This document shows, piece after piece, positions 25,591-34,188 of a DNA stretch of 64,000 nt. The translations under genes and the position numbers were made by a program. The DNA is from Paenochrobactrum pullorum (GTDB lineage: Bacteria > Pseudomonadota > Alphaproteobacteria > Rhizobiales > Rhizobiaceae). Each line of letters starts with the position of its first letter. The stretch's first letter is position 1. The stretch spans positions 80,556 through 144,555 of the forward strand of contig NZ_JBHEEH010000007.1 in the NCBI RefSeq assembly GCF_041929845.1. The letters are read 5' to 3'. The notes under the pieces are model-generated. The model worked only from the letters and a program-made list of their open reading frames with translations, was not told the origin of the DNA and did no database searches.

Positions 25591-27210
25591 ATGCTTGGTC
25601 CTTCCGCGCATATTGATGAATTTTCACGCAATAATTTGCCGCCTTTTCAGGAATGGCCTGAGTTGCACATGTACAACTTTCAATATCCGGATTATCTCAA
25701 TGCGGGCGTCGAATTAACCGATGCGATGGTTGCTAAAGGTTTCGGTGATAAAACAGCCCTTATCGGCAATGGCAGGCGCCGCACTTATAAAGAATTATCT
25801 GATTGGACCAACCGCATCGCCCATGTTTTGGTTGATGATTACGGGCTCGTACCCGGCAATCGTGTTCTCATCCGTTCATCCAATAATCCTGCCATGGTGG
25901 CATGCTGGCTCGCTGCCACTAAAGCCGGCGCTGTTGTTATTAACACTATGCCAATGTTGCGCGCTGGTGAACTAACAAAAATTGTCAATAAAGCAGAGGT
26001 TACACTGGCGCTTTGCGATAGCCGCCTGATGGATGATATGCTCCTTTGCGCTCAGAACAGCGCTTATCTCAAACGTGTTGTCGCCTTTGACGGCTCAGCA
26101 AACCATGATGCAGAATTGGATCATGCCGCACTGGATAAACCCGTTCAATTTGAAGCGGTCAAAACAGGGCGTGATGACGTTGCATTACTTGGTTTCACAT
26201 CCGGAACGACCGGTGAACCAAAAGCGACTATGCATTTCCATCGTGATTTGTTAATGATTGCCGATGGCTATGCCAGAGAAGTGCTCAATGTTCAGCCCGA
26301 AGACATATTTGTTGGTTCGCCTCCCCTCGCTTTTACATTCGGCTTAGGTGGATTGGCGATTTTCCCACTCCGCTTTGGCGCGACAGCCGCCTTGTTAGAG
26401 CAAGCAAGCCCGCCAAATATGGTCAAATTGATCGAGACCTATAAAGCTACAATCAGCTTTACCGCGCCTACAGCCTATCGTGTCATGCTGCAAGCTATGG
26501 AAGAAGGTGCGGATCTGTCGTCATTGCGTGTTGCAGTTGCTGCTGGTGAGACCTTGCCAGCCCCTATTTATGATGCATGGATAAAGGCAACTGGCAAACC
26601 ATTGCTCGATGGCATTGGTGCCACCGAAATGCTCCATATTTTTATTAGTAACCGCTTGGACGATTCAAGCCCGGCTTCTACGGGCAAACCCGTTAGCGGT
26701 TATGAAGCAAAAATTGTTAATGACAAAATGCAGGAAGTTCCACGCAATACAATCGGCCGCCTTGCGGTGCGCGGCCCCACTGGCTGTCGCTATTTAGCTG
26801 ATAAGCGCCAACTTGATTATGTTTGCGATGGATGGAACCTCACCGGCGATGCATTCTATCAAGACGATGCCGGTTATTTCCATTTCGCAGCCCGTAATGA
26901 TGATATGATTATCTCCGCCGGATATAATATTGCAGGTCCTGAAGTGGAGGCTGCCCTGCTCGCACATCCGGACGTTAGCGAATGCGCTGTTATTGGCGCT
27001 GACGATGAGGAACGCGGACAGCGTGTTCAAGCTTACGTCGTTTTACAAAAAGATTCTCAACAATCCGAGGCTATGATCAAGTGCCTTCAAGAGCATGTCA
27101 AACAACTCATTGCTCCTTATAAATACCCACGGCGAATAATATTTGTAGAAAGCCTCCCGAAAACGCCAACCGGAAAAATCCAACGTTATCTCTTAAAATC
27201 CGTGCAATAA
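25591..27210 (+). CDS. 2-aminobenzoate/benzoate-CoA ligase family enzyme
   Basis: A 539-residue acyl-CoA synthetase from the ATG preceded by AGGGGA; an in-frame upstream ATG at 25549 lacks this and would add 14 residues. The opening MLGPSAHIDEFSRNNLPPFQ is characteristic of 2-aminobenzoate-CoA ligases. Domains: ANL N-terminal domain with P-loop FTSGTTGEPKATMHFHRD (~200), GIGATEM (~340), the hinge DDMIISAGYNIAGPEVE (~435), and the C-terminal lysine in PKTPTGKIQRYLL. The reaction is ATP-dependent formation of an aryl-CoA, probably anthraniloyl-CoA or benzoyl-CoA. The downstream monooxygenase/reductase or ring-cleaving genes are not in this window, which ends this cluster at the repABC locus. 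Confidence 0.88.
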   Translation: MLGPSAHIDEFSRNNLPPFQEWPELHMYNFQYPDYLNAGVELTDAMVAKGFGDKTALIGNGRRRTYKELSDWTNRIAHVLVDDYGLVPGNRVLIRSSNNPAMVACWLAATKAGAVVINTMPMLRAGELTKIVNKAEVTLALCDSRLMDDMLLCAQNSAYLKRVVAFDGSANHDAELDHAALDKPVQFEAVKTGRDDVALLGFTSGTTGEPKATMHFHRDLLMIADGYAREVLNVQPEDIFVGSPPLAFTFGLGGLAIFPLRFGATAALLEQASPPNMVKLIETYKATISFTAPTAYRVMLQAMEEGADLSSLRVAVAAGETLPAPIYDAWIKATGKPLLDGIGATEMLHIFISNRLDDSSPASTGKPVSGYEAKIVNDKMQEVPRNTIGRLAVRGPTGCRYLADKRQLDYVCDGWNLTGDAFYQDDAGYFHFAARNDDMIISAGYNIAGPEVEAALLAHPDVSECAVIGADDEERGQRVQAYVVLQKDSQQSEAMIKCLQEHVKQLIAPYKYPRRIIFVESLPKTPTGKIQRYLLKSVQ

Positions 27211-27227
27211 TAATTGAAAATGAAATT

Positions 27228-27243
27228 GTTGTACGCGAACAAC
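27228..27243. promoter_or_regulatory. parS: parS-like site 1 (GTTGTACGCGAACAAC)
   Basis: A 16-bp dyad of the form GTTNNNNGCNNNNAAC, one base short of perfect symmetry. It lies about 390 bp upstream of repA. RepB proteins of repABC replicons bind 16-bp palindromes with GTT/AAC ends and a GC centre, so this is a probable partition site. Confidence 0.75.
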
Positions 27244-27257
27244 TATCAACGATGGTG

Positions 27258-27273
27258 GTTGTACGCGTACAAC
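27258..27273. promoter_or_regulatory. parS: parS-like site 2 (GTTGTACGCGTACAAC)
   Basis: A perfect 16-bp palindrome starting exactly 30 bp after site 1, which puts both sites on the same face of the helix. No further copy was noticed near repABC. Confidence 0.82.
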
Positions 27274-27563
27274 AGAATTGCAGATGTAATTTAAAATTGT
27301 CAGTCCGGCGTTACCATTTGTTACGCAATCATAATTACTCATGAGCCCGCGTCTCCCGATAATGGATTGCAGTGCAAACAGCGGACAAACAATTATCAAA
27401 AATATCATATCTATAAAAATCCTTGTAACTATTTGATTCTTGGTAGATAACGTGTCATTCTCCGTTCACCACGGCTTCTAGTTTAGCGTTCTTTGGCTGG
27501 TATCGGTATGGTAAGCAATCTCTTAATGAGTGATTGCTCTCTGATTAGAATCGGGTCATAATA

Positions 27564-27604
27564 ATCAGCGCTTATATTAATCCATTTCGGAAAAAAGCGC
27601 TGAT
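27564..27604. promoter_or_regulatory. Inverted repeat in the repA leader
   Basis: ATCAGCGCTT (27564-27573) and AAGCGCTGAT (27595-27604) are perfect 10-bp arms 21 bases apart; the right arm ends just before the repA ribosome-binding site CGAGGTGG. It could be the RepA/RepB autoregulation operator or an RNA hairpin limiting repA translation. Confidence 0.6.
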
Positions 27605-27617
27605 CAACGAGGTGGGT

Positions 27618-28823
27618 ATGTCTATCAACAATGAAACAGAACGTCCGGTTGGCGAAAGTCTGCGTTCTTTGATTGCTGCTGATGCCGCTGAATTATCGCG
27701 GCAGTTACAAGCGCATCAGTTGAGAACATTTCCCCCGACAGCACAAAAAAGCATCCGTCTGTTTACACCGCATGAAGCTGCCGAATTCATCGGCATTCAT
27801 GAGGGCTATTTGCGTCAGATCGTTGCTGAAGGTCACGGGCCTGAACCATTGCCCAATGGTCGGCGCATGTATTCCATTTACGACATCGAAGAGTTGCGCC
27901 GCGTTTTAGATGAGGGCTCGGGTAAGAGCTCGCCTAAATATATCCGTCATCGTCGTGATGGCGAAAAGCTGCAGATCATCTCTGTAATGAATTTCAAGGG
28001 TGGCAGTGCGAAAACAACCAGCACCGCGCATCTAGCACAATATTTGGCCTTGCGCGGTTATCGTGTGCTGGCGATTGATCTTGATCCGCAAGCCAGCTTA
28101 TCAGCTATGTTCGGTCATCAGCCTGAAATCGATGTTGACCACAATGAAACAATTTATGCGGCTATCCGCTATGACAAGCATCGCCGCCACATCACTGAGA
28201 TCGTTCGTTCCACCTATACACCCGGATTGCATATCATTCCGGGTAATCTGGAATTGATGGAATTTGAGCATGAAACGCCTAAAATTCTAGCCGACCGTCA
28301 ACAAGAGACAATGTTCTTCTCCCGTATTGGTGAATGTCTGGCAGAAATTGAAAGTGTTTATGATGTCATCATTATTGACTGTCCGCCTCAGCTTGGTTTT
28401 TTGACCTTGTCAGCTTTATGCGCGGCTACGTCTGTTTTGATTACCGTTCATCCGCAAATGCTTGATGTGATGTCCATGTCGCAGTTTTTGCATATGACTT
28501 CCGATCTCCTCAATGTTGTTGAGCGGGCAGGGGGCAATACTGAATATGATTGGATGCGCTATCTGATCACGCGCTTTGAACCCAATGATGGTCCGCAAAG
28601 CCAAATGGCCGGTTTCATGCGTTCTATCTTCGGTAATCGTGTATTGGAGCATGCGATGGTCAAATCAACTGCAATTTCCGATGCCGGCCTGACAAAGCAA
28701 ACGCTTTATGAAGTTGACCGCGCACAATTTACGCGTGGTACTTATGACCGCGCGCTTGAATCTCTGACACTGGTTAATGGAGAGATTGAAGAAATGATCC
28801 GTAAAACATGGGGGCGCAAGTAA
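27618..28823 (+). CDS. repA: Plasmid partitioning protein RepA (ParA-type ATPase)
   Basis: A 401-residue protein. The N-terminal ~110 residues include a winged/HTH region (FTPHEAAEFIGIHEGYLRQIV) used for autorepression. The deviant Walker A KGGSAKTT lies at 127-134, followed by LAIDLDPQASLSAMFG and IIDCPPQLGF, the ParA signature motifs. It moves replicon copies apart by ATP-dependent interaction with RepB bound to parS, and represses the repABC promoter. ATG at 27618 follows AGGTGGGT; a GTG two codons upstream is less likely. repB starts three bases downstream of its stop. Together with repB and repC it marks a chromid or large plasmid of Hyphomicrobiales. Confidence 0.95.
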   Translation: MSINNETERPVGESLRSLIAADAAELSRQLQAHQLRTFPPTAQKSIRLFTPHEAAEFIGIHEGYLRQIVAEGHGPEPLPNGRRMYSIYDIEELRRVLDEGSGKSSPKYIRHRRDGEKLQIISVMNFKGGSAKTTSTAHLAQYLALRGYRVLAIDLDPQASLSAMFGHQPEIDVDHNETIYAAIRYDKHRRHITEIVRSTYTPGLHIIPGNLELMEFEHETPKILADRQQETMFFSRIGECLAEIESVYDVIIIDCPPQLGFLTLSALCAATSVLITVHPQMLDVMSMSQFLHMTSDLLNVVERAGGNTEYDWMRYLITRFEPNDGPQSQMAGFMRSIFGNRVLEHAMVKSTAISDAGLTKQTLYEVDRAQFTRGTYDRALESLTLVNGEIEEMIRKTWGRK

Positions 28824-28826
28824 TCC

Positions 28827-29849
28827 ATGGCACGCAAAAACCTGTTTGATGTCAAAATAACCCAACCAACCGAAGCCAACGAGCCGGTTGAACAAAGAAC
28901 ACGTCCATTAGGACGACCTTTGATGGGACTTGGTGAAAACATCAAGCCATCCAGCCCTGTCGGTGCGATTTCACAATCATTGGAAAATATGAATGTGCGC
29001 GCCAACCGTGCTGATGAAATTGAAAAACAGCTTGCCGAAGGTCAGACAATCGTTGAACTTGATCCGGAATTACTGGAAAGTTCCTTCGTTGTTGATCGTT
29101 TAGGCGTTGAACTGGAAGATCAGCAGGCTTTGATCGACCAGATCAAAGAACATGGGCAGCAAGTGCCTATTTTGGTGCGTCCACACCCTGAGAAACCTGG
29201 CTTTTATCAGGTTGCATATGGCCATCGACGCTTATCCGCCATTAAAACAATCGGCGGTAAAATTAAAGCTGTTGTACGTGATCTCAGTGATGATCAGCTC
29301 GTTGTCAGTCAGGGGCAGGAAAACAATGCCCGTACTGATTTAAGCTTCATTGAGCGTTGCTTTTTCAGCTGGCAACTCGAACAACGCGGTTTTTCGCGTG
29401 ACATCATCATGTCATCGCTTGGCGTTGATAAAGCAGCCCTTTCACGCATGATTTCACTGGTTGAGCGTTTACCGGCCGAATTTATCAAAGCAATTGGTGC
29501 AGCTCCGTCCTTTGGCCGCCAAAGATGGGCCGAACTTGCCGATTTATTGAATGAAAAACCACGTTTCAACAAAGCAAAACAGTTGATTGAACAGCAAGAT
29601 TTCATTTTGTTGCGCAGTGATGACCGTTTTACTCGTCTTTACGAGACTTTAAAAACAACAAAACCACAGGAAAAGCTCACTCGCGTATGGACTTCTCCAA
29701 CAGGTATTAAACCGCTGAAAATTACGGAAACAAATACAAAGGTAACCTTTACCTTTGACCGTAAGGCAGCAGATGATTTTGCGAGTTTTGTTGAAGAGCG
29801 TATGGATGCGCTTTTTGATGAATATCGTGCAACGAAAATGTCAGATTAA
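28827..29849 (+). CDS. repB: Plasmid partitioning protein RepB (ParB-type)
   Basis: A 340-residue ParB-family protein. The N-terminal ParB domain has EHGQQVPILVRPHPEKPG and the conserved AYGHRRLSAIK box (~130-140), which binds CTP in ParB proteins. An HTH follows (FSRDIIMSSLGVDKAALSRMI, ~192-212) for parS recognition, and a C-terminal dimerisation segment completes it. It should bind the two GTTGTACGCG-type sites upstream of repA. The gene is followed by the antisense RNA region and repC. Confidence 0.95.
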   Translation: MARKNLFDVKITQPTEANEPVEQRTRPLGRPLMGLGENIKPSSPVGAISQSLENMNVRANRADEIEKQLAEGQTIVELDPELLESSFVVDRLGVELEDQQALIDQIKEHGQQVPILVRPHPEKPGFYQVAYGHRRLSAIKTIGGKIKAVVRDLSDDQLVVSQGQENNARTDLSFIERCFFSWQLEQRGFSRDIIMSSLGVDKAALSRMISLVERLPAEFIKAIGAAPSFGRQRWAELADLLNEKPRFNKAKQLIEQQDFILLRSDDRFTRLYETLKTTKPQEKLTRVWTSPTGIKPLKITETNTKVTFTFDRKAADDFASFVEERMDALFDEYRATKMSD

Positions 29850-29870
29850 CAGGAGACATAAACAGCAAAA

Positions 29871-29921
29871 GAAAAAGGCCCCCTTAACGTCGCCGTCGTG
29901 GAAGCCCTTCTCGTGTGTGGT
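29871..29921 (-). ncRNA. Small antisense RNA (ctRNA, incompatibility factor) between repB and repC
   Basis: On the minus strand a promoter (see the next entry) is followed by ~50 bases ending in a 10-bp GC-rich stem, allowing GU pairs (arms 29900-29909 and 29874-29883), and a T-run at 29872-29876. Length, place and orientation match the counter-transcribed RNA that all well-studied repABC replicons encode between repB and repC to limit RepC synthesis and cause incompatibility. The start is inferred from promoter spacing. Confidence 0.85.
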
Positions 29922-29927
29922 AACTTG

Positions 29928-29956
29928 AGAATCGCATTTCCCCGAATCACTGTCAA
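29928..29956 (-). promoter_or_regulatory. Promoter of the antisense RNA
   Basis: A perfect -35 box TTGACA (minus strand, 29951-29956) and a -10 box GATTCT (29928-29933) are separated by 17 bases, upstream of the predicted antisense RNA. Confidence 0.7.
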
Positions 29957-30016
29957 GCTTTTTGAGCGTCTTTTTGGCGGCATGATTTCTTTTGCCTGAT
30001 TTTAGGTGAGGAAAAC

Positions 30017-31216
30017 ATGGATTCTAATCTTGCATCGACACCATTTGGTGCTCGGCCGATGTCGTTTGCTCTTTTTTCTACACAAAAGCAAACACATCGA
30101 ATCACTGAAAATACAGCTATTGATAAGTGGAAACTTTATCGCTGGCTCTGTGAAGGTAAGTCATTATTCAAAATAGGGGATCGCACCCTTGCTGTGCTTA
30201 ATGCTTTATTGTCGTTTTATCCATCCAACGAATTGAGCACGGACAACAGCCTCATTGTCTTTCCATCCAACCGTCAATTATCGCTGCGTGCTCATGGCAT
30301 GGCAGATGCAACATTACGCCGTCATTTAGCCAGCCTGTTGGAATGTGGTTTAATTATTCGCAAAGATAGTCCAAACGGCAAACGCTATGCTCATAAAGAT
30401 AATAAAGGCGAGATAGCCAGTGCCTATGGTTTCTCACTTGCACCTTTGCTCACGCGCGCTGCCGAAATTGAAGAAGCTGCAAAAACTATTCGTGCACATC
30501 AGGCAGAAAATCGCCTCATGCGTGAGCGTTTAACGCTCCAACGTCGTGACATCACCAAACTTATCGAAATGGCTGAACAAAGTGCTCTTAACGGCCCGTG
30601 GGGAGCAATCTATAATAAATTTCGCGATATTATCAGCACCATCCCACGTCGTGCTAAAACCGCTTGTTTAGCGCAAATTGTCAAGCAGATGGACGCTTTG
30701 CGGGAAGAAATCGATAATACACTGAATTTACAGATAAAATCAGTAAAACTGAGCGGCAATGAAGCCCAAACTGAGCGGCAGCATAAGAGTTCTGAATCTG
30801 AATCTATAATAAAATTTGAAGCAGAGAATAATGCAACAATTGAACCAACTCCAGTTCAATTCAAGAAACAAATTGTACAAAACTATCCGCTAGATCTTAT
30901 TTTACGTGCTTGCCCTGACATTAACGCTTATTCTGCTTGTGAAATTAAGCATTGGAATAGTTTTATTGCTATTACGAGACAGGTCAAAGGCTATTTAGGC
31001 ATCAGCCAATCAGCTTTTTCAGATGCAATATCCGTCTTTGGTGAACAAAATACAGCAATTATCATTGCTTGTATGTTGCAACGTATTGATCAAATTCAAT
31101 CTGCTGGCGGATATTTACGAAACTTGACCAATAAAGCGGCAACGACAAATTTTTCTATCGGTCCTATGCTCATGAGTTTGCTTAGAAATGAAAAACAAAA
31201 AGATCATATAAACTAA
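30017..31216 (+). CDS. repC: Replication initiator RepC
   Basis: A 399-residue initiator. The N-terminal half (IDKWKLYRWLCEGKSLFKIGDRTLAVLNALLSFYP; then LSLRAHGMADATLRRHLASL, a winged-helix) is strongly conserved in RepC, and the C-terminal part (IILACMLQRIDQIQSAGGYLRNLT-like) is the usual end. GGTGAGGAAAAC precedes the ATG. In repABC replicons the origin lies inside repC, in an AT-rich stretch; here the 30720-30880 region is AT-rich and holds a 13-bp direct repeat. Expression is limited by the antisense RNA in its leader. Confidence 0.95.
   Translation: MDSNLASTPFGARPMSFALFSTQKQTHRITENTAIDKWKLYRWLCEGKSLFKIGDRTLAVLNALLSFYPSNELSTDNSLIVFPSNRQLSLRAHGMADATLRRHLASLLECGLIIRKDSPNGKRYAHKDNKGEIASAYGFSLAPLLTRAAEIEEAAKTIRAHQAENRLMRERLTLQRRDITKLIEMAEQSALNGPWGAIYNKFRDIISTIPRRAKTACLAQIVKQMDALREEIDNTLNLQIKSVKLSGNEAQTERQHKSSESESIIKFEAENNATIEPTPVQFKKQIVQNYPLDLILRACPDINAYSACEIKHWNSFIAITRQVKGYLGISQSAFSDAISVFGEQNTAIIIACMLQRIDQIQSAGGYLRNLTNKAATTNFSIGPMLMSLLRNEKQKDHIN
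30746..30780. repeat. 13-bp direct repeat inside repC, candidate origin element
   Basis: AAACTGAGCGGCA occurs exactly at 30746-30758 and 30768-30780, 22 bp apart (about two helical turns), at the edge of the AT-rich central part of repC where the origin of repABC replicons is expected. Confidence 0.55.
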
Positions 31217-31286
31217 AACACCTGACGCTTTAATAAGGCATAATCGAACATAAGTTGCACATGAACAACTTGTGAACCTATTGATT

Positions 31287-32231
31287 TTACATCTTTTTTG
31301 CAGAGGCATAGAGATTTTTAGGAGAGAAGATGCCGGTTTGAGAAAATTGTTCTTGTACGTAGCGCGCAAAAATTTGCACCGCAGGACGTGTATTATGCCG
31401 CTTTAATGTAAGACAGGTGACATCAGCAGTTGGCAGTGCTTCTTCTATTGCCAAAACGACAGTTCTGCTGCCGTCATAAGCATAGCTTGTACCTGGAATT
31501 GCATTATGGATTGTATAACCATGCCCGTGACCAACAAGCCCGCGAATGAGTTCATAAGAACTTGAGCGATAAATGATTTTCGGTTCTATCTGGCAGCTGT
31601 GAAAAAGGCGCAAAAAATAATCGCGCGAGAGTGGCAGATCCAGCAGAATAAGCGGTTCATATTGAAATTCGTAGATGCTGACTTTGTCACGATAAGCCAG
31701 TGGATGATTTTCAGATACAACAATATAAGGTGGCAATCTAGTCAAAGGACTGGAATTGATCTCATCGGGTAGGGCATAGGTATAAGCAATTGCAATTTCG
31801 ATTTCACCAGCCAAAAGCCCTTCGGTCAGTTCCTGCTGATTTCCTTCTTCCATCCGTACATTAATACCGGGATAAAGCTTGCTGAAATCCGCCAACAGGC
31901 TTGGCATAAACCGTGTAGCAAGCGTTAGAAAGCAACCAACTGTTATTTCGCCAGCTAATTCATGCGACAGACTTTGTGTGCTTAAATTAAAATCATAAGC
32001 ATGTTTTAATAATTGACGCGCTTCATTTACAAATTTGCGGCCTGCCACAGTTAAAGAAATACCTTTGGCGTGATGACGCAAAAATATCTCCATACCAATT
32101 TGCTGTTCGGCCTGAGAGATTGCTGCTGAAATAGAAGGCTGTGAAACATTCAAATGTTTTGCGGCCTCTGTAATGCTGAGGGCATCAGCAGCTGTGACAA
32201 TATATTGTAAGCTTCGCAAAGAAAGCAGCAT
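31287..32231 (-). CDS. LysR family transcriptional regulator
   Basis: A 314-residue LysR protein from the ATG at 32231 (MLLSLRSLQYIV); a longer in-frame start at 32264 adds an Asn-rich stretch with no family similarity. The HTH (LSITEAAKHLNVSQPSISAAISQAEQQIG, ~18-46) is followed by the two-lobed ligand domain with EITVGCFLTLATRFMPSLLADF. The ligand is unknown. It is divergent from the amino-acid importer operon at 32551, so it probably activates that operon and the racemase and reductase genes behind it. Confidence 0.9.
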   Translation of the reverse strand: MLLSLRSLQYIVTAADALSITEAAKHLNVSQPSISAAISQAEQQIGMEIFLRHHAKGISLTVAGRKFVNEARQLLKHAYDFNLSTQSLSHELAGEITVGCFLTLATRFMPSLLADFSKLYPGINVRMEEGNQQELTEGLLAGEIEIAIAYTYALPDEINSSPLTRLPPYIVVSENHPLAYRDKVSIYEFQYEPLILLDLPLSRDYFLRLFHSCQIEPKIIYRSSSYELIRGLVGHGHGYTIHNAIPGTSYAYDGSRTVVLAIEEALPTADVTCLTLKRHNTRPAVQIFARYVQEQFSQTGIFSPKNLYASAKKM

Positions 32232-32550
32232 GGTGCAAATACCGTTGTTATTATTTGATTGCACACTAGTGAAGCCTATAATTTCTTATGATGAAAGTGA
32301 AAAATTGCATAGGAAAAAACTATGTAAAAGAAAGTTTAAAAATATTTTACAAATGCAATGAATTCTTTCATGATGGCTTTCAGGTCTGGAAATGAAATTT
32401 TTGAAGATAAAAATTATCAGACCGGCATAAAGAGTAAAAAACAGGGAACGGCTTTTTAAAAGCTAATAAAATAAATATAACATATTGTATTTAATACACT
32501 TTTTGATCTTCATAAAAAGCTGATCATCATATTTCGGGGAGGAAATATAA
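32232..32550. promoter_or_regulatory. Divergent LysR / importer upstream region
   Basis: About 320 AT-rich bases between the LysR start and the binding-protein start. A LysR site (T-N11-A) is expected; ATAATTTCTTATGAT at ~32279-32293 is a partial dyad and the best weak candidate. No open frame is present. Confidence 0.4.
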
Positions 32551-33351
32551 GTGTCTCATACTCTATCAAAACGGTTTATGCCCTATTTGATCGCTTTCGG
32601 GCTTGGATGCACAACTTATGCAGCCAATGCACAAGAAAAACTGGTCTTGGGCAATGAGGGGGCTTATCCTCCTTTCAGTATGGTTGACGCAAGCGGCAGG
32701 CTCACAGGTGTCGAGCCGGAACTGGCGCGTGAAATGTGCAAGCGCATGAATGTTGAATGCGAATTCGTCGTTATGGACTTCAAAGCGCTCATTCCGGCAA
32801 TCCTGCAAAAGAAGCTTGATTTAGTTGCCAGCCAAACCAAACCATTACCTGAACGTGTCGACAAGGTTTTATTTGGCCGTCCAATCCTTTTTAATCCCGA
32901 TAGCTATGTTATCCCGAAAGACAAAGATTATCAATTTACCAAAGAAGGCTTGAAAGGCCTTAAAATCGGGTTACAGCGCGGTTCCGCACAAGCCAAATAT
33001 GTGCAGGAAACATTCGGCGATGCGGTTGAAATTGTTTCATTCGACAATCCCGATCAAATCCGCCTTGATCTTGCCAGCGGACGTCTGGATTTAAGTTTGG
33101 GGCCTAAAATCAGCTGGACAAATGAGTTTTTAAGTAAACCGGAAGGTGAGAATTGGAAATTTGCCGGCGGCGATCTGTGGACTGGCGGAGGAGAGAAGGG
33201 CTCAAGTTGGCTGGCACGCAAAGACAGTCAGGAACTGCTTGACCGGGTCAATGCAACGCTTGATGAAATCATCAAAGATTGCACCTTCACGGAAATTCGC
33301 AAAAAATTTATGCCGGTTGAATTGCTGCCGGAAGAGGCTGCGTGCCGTTAA
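32551..33351 (+). CDS. Polar amino-acid-type ABC transporter substrate-binding protein (SBP_bac_3)
   Basis: A 266-residue periplasmic protein starting at GTG after GGGAGGAAATA. The signal peptide runs to about residue 27 (YAANAQ). The mature part starts LVLGNEGAYPPFSMVD and has the SBP_bac_3 pattern VEPELAREMCKRMNVECEFVVMDFKALIPAIL. Family 3 proteins bind polar amino acids, opines or related compounds. It heads an operon with two permeases, an ATPase, a racemase-family enzyme and a GhrA-like reductase. The enzyme partners suggest a carboxylic-acid-containing substrate. Confidence 0.9.
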   Translation: MSHTLSKRFMPYLIAFGLGCTTYAANAQEKLVLGNEGAYPPFSMVDASGRLTGVEPELAREMCKRMNVECEFVVMDFKALIPAILQKKLDLVASQTKPLPERVDKVLFGRPILFNPDSYVIPKDKDYQFTKEGLKGLKIGLQRGSAQAKYVQETFGDAVEIVSFDNPDQIRLDLASGRLDLSLGPKISWTNEFLSKPEGENWKFAGGDLWTGGGEKGSSWLARKDSQELLDRVNATLDEIIKDCTFTEIRKKFMPVELLPEEAACR

Positions 33352-33381
33352 AACCTGATGTTTTTTATATCAGGTAAATGT

Positions 33382-33440
33382 TTAAAGATGGCAGCTGCGT
33401 CATAAGCCTCCTGAGGCAGATTACCTTTTGCCGTCTTTAA
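33382..33440 (+). promoter_or_regulatory. Composite intercistronic hairpin before the permease genes
   Basis: Arms TTAAAGATGGCA (33382-33393) and TGCCGTCTTTAA (33429-33440) pair over 12 positions with one GU pair, and enclose an inner hairpin GCCTC/GAGGC. A smaller one (ACCTGAT..ATCAGGT) lies at 33353-33375 directly after the binding-protein stop. Confidence 0.75.
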
Positions 33441-33487
33441 CAATATTCATTCCATGTAACTGATGAAGGCCTGAAAAGGATTGCTTT

Positions 33488-34183
33488 ATGCAGATTTTAG
33501 GTTTCAGCCAGCAAATGCTCACCGGCGCGATGGTGTCGCTGCAAGTGGCTGTTTGTGCTTTTGTAATGGCATTGACGATTGGTGCGGTGGCTTCTGTTTT
33601 GACCTTGAAACAGAAAACTGTTTTTGGGGCATTCTGGATTATCTATGCCTCGATTTTTACCGGTGTTCCTTCACTTCTGGTCGCTTTTTTCTTTTATTAT
33701 GCCGGCTCCGACATCATTGCCGCTATAACCGGCTTGTTTGGGGCGGAAATACGGATTGACCTGACGCCGTTTATCGCCGCGATTTTGGCGCTCGGTATGG
33801 TTTATGGCGCTTATATTGCGGATTTGTTGCGTTCGGCCATTCGCAACGTGCCCAAAGGCCAGTTTGAAGCAGCTGAAGTTTTGCAAGTCAGCAAGCGTTT
33901 TTTTGTACCCTTAATCATTGTGCCGCAAGTGATCCGCATTGCACTGCCTGCTTTGACCAATATGTGGATTGTGGTGCTGAAAGATACAGCCTTAATCTCG
34001 CTAATCGGGCTTAAAGAGATCATGGCTTATGCCAAGCTTGCCTCTGGTGTCACCAAGGAACCTTTTGTCTTTTATCTAATAGCATCGCTGTTTTTCCTGC
34101 TGATGACCAGTCTGACCTATTATGTTTCCAAACATATGCAGCATTGGTCCGATCGCGGTGCAGCCGTTTACGGGAAGGATTAA
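33488..34183 (+). CDS. Amino-acid-type ABC transporter permease (first)
   Basis: A 231-residue HisM/GlnP-type permease with five hydrophobic segments. The coupling motif PKGQFEAAEVLQVSKRFFVPLI at ~120-140 is the EAA loop of this family. It precedes the second permease by five bases. Confidence 0.9.
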   Translation: MQILGFSQQMLTGAMVSLQVAVCAFVMALTIGAVASVLTLKQKTVFGAFWIIYASIFTGVPSLLVAFFFYYAGSDIIAAITGLFGAEIRIDLTPFIAAILALGMVYGAYIADLLRSAIRNVPKGQFEAAEVLQVSKRFFVPLIIVPQVIRIALPALTNMWIVVLKDTALISLIGLKEIMAYAKLASGVTKEPFVFYLIASLFFLLMTSLTYYVSKHMQHWSDRGAAVYGKD

Positions 34184-34188
34184 AGGTC

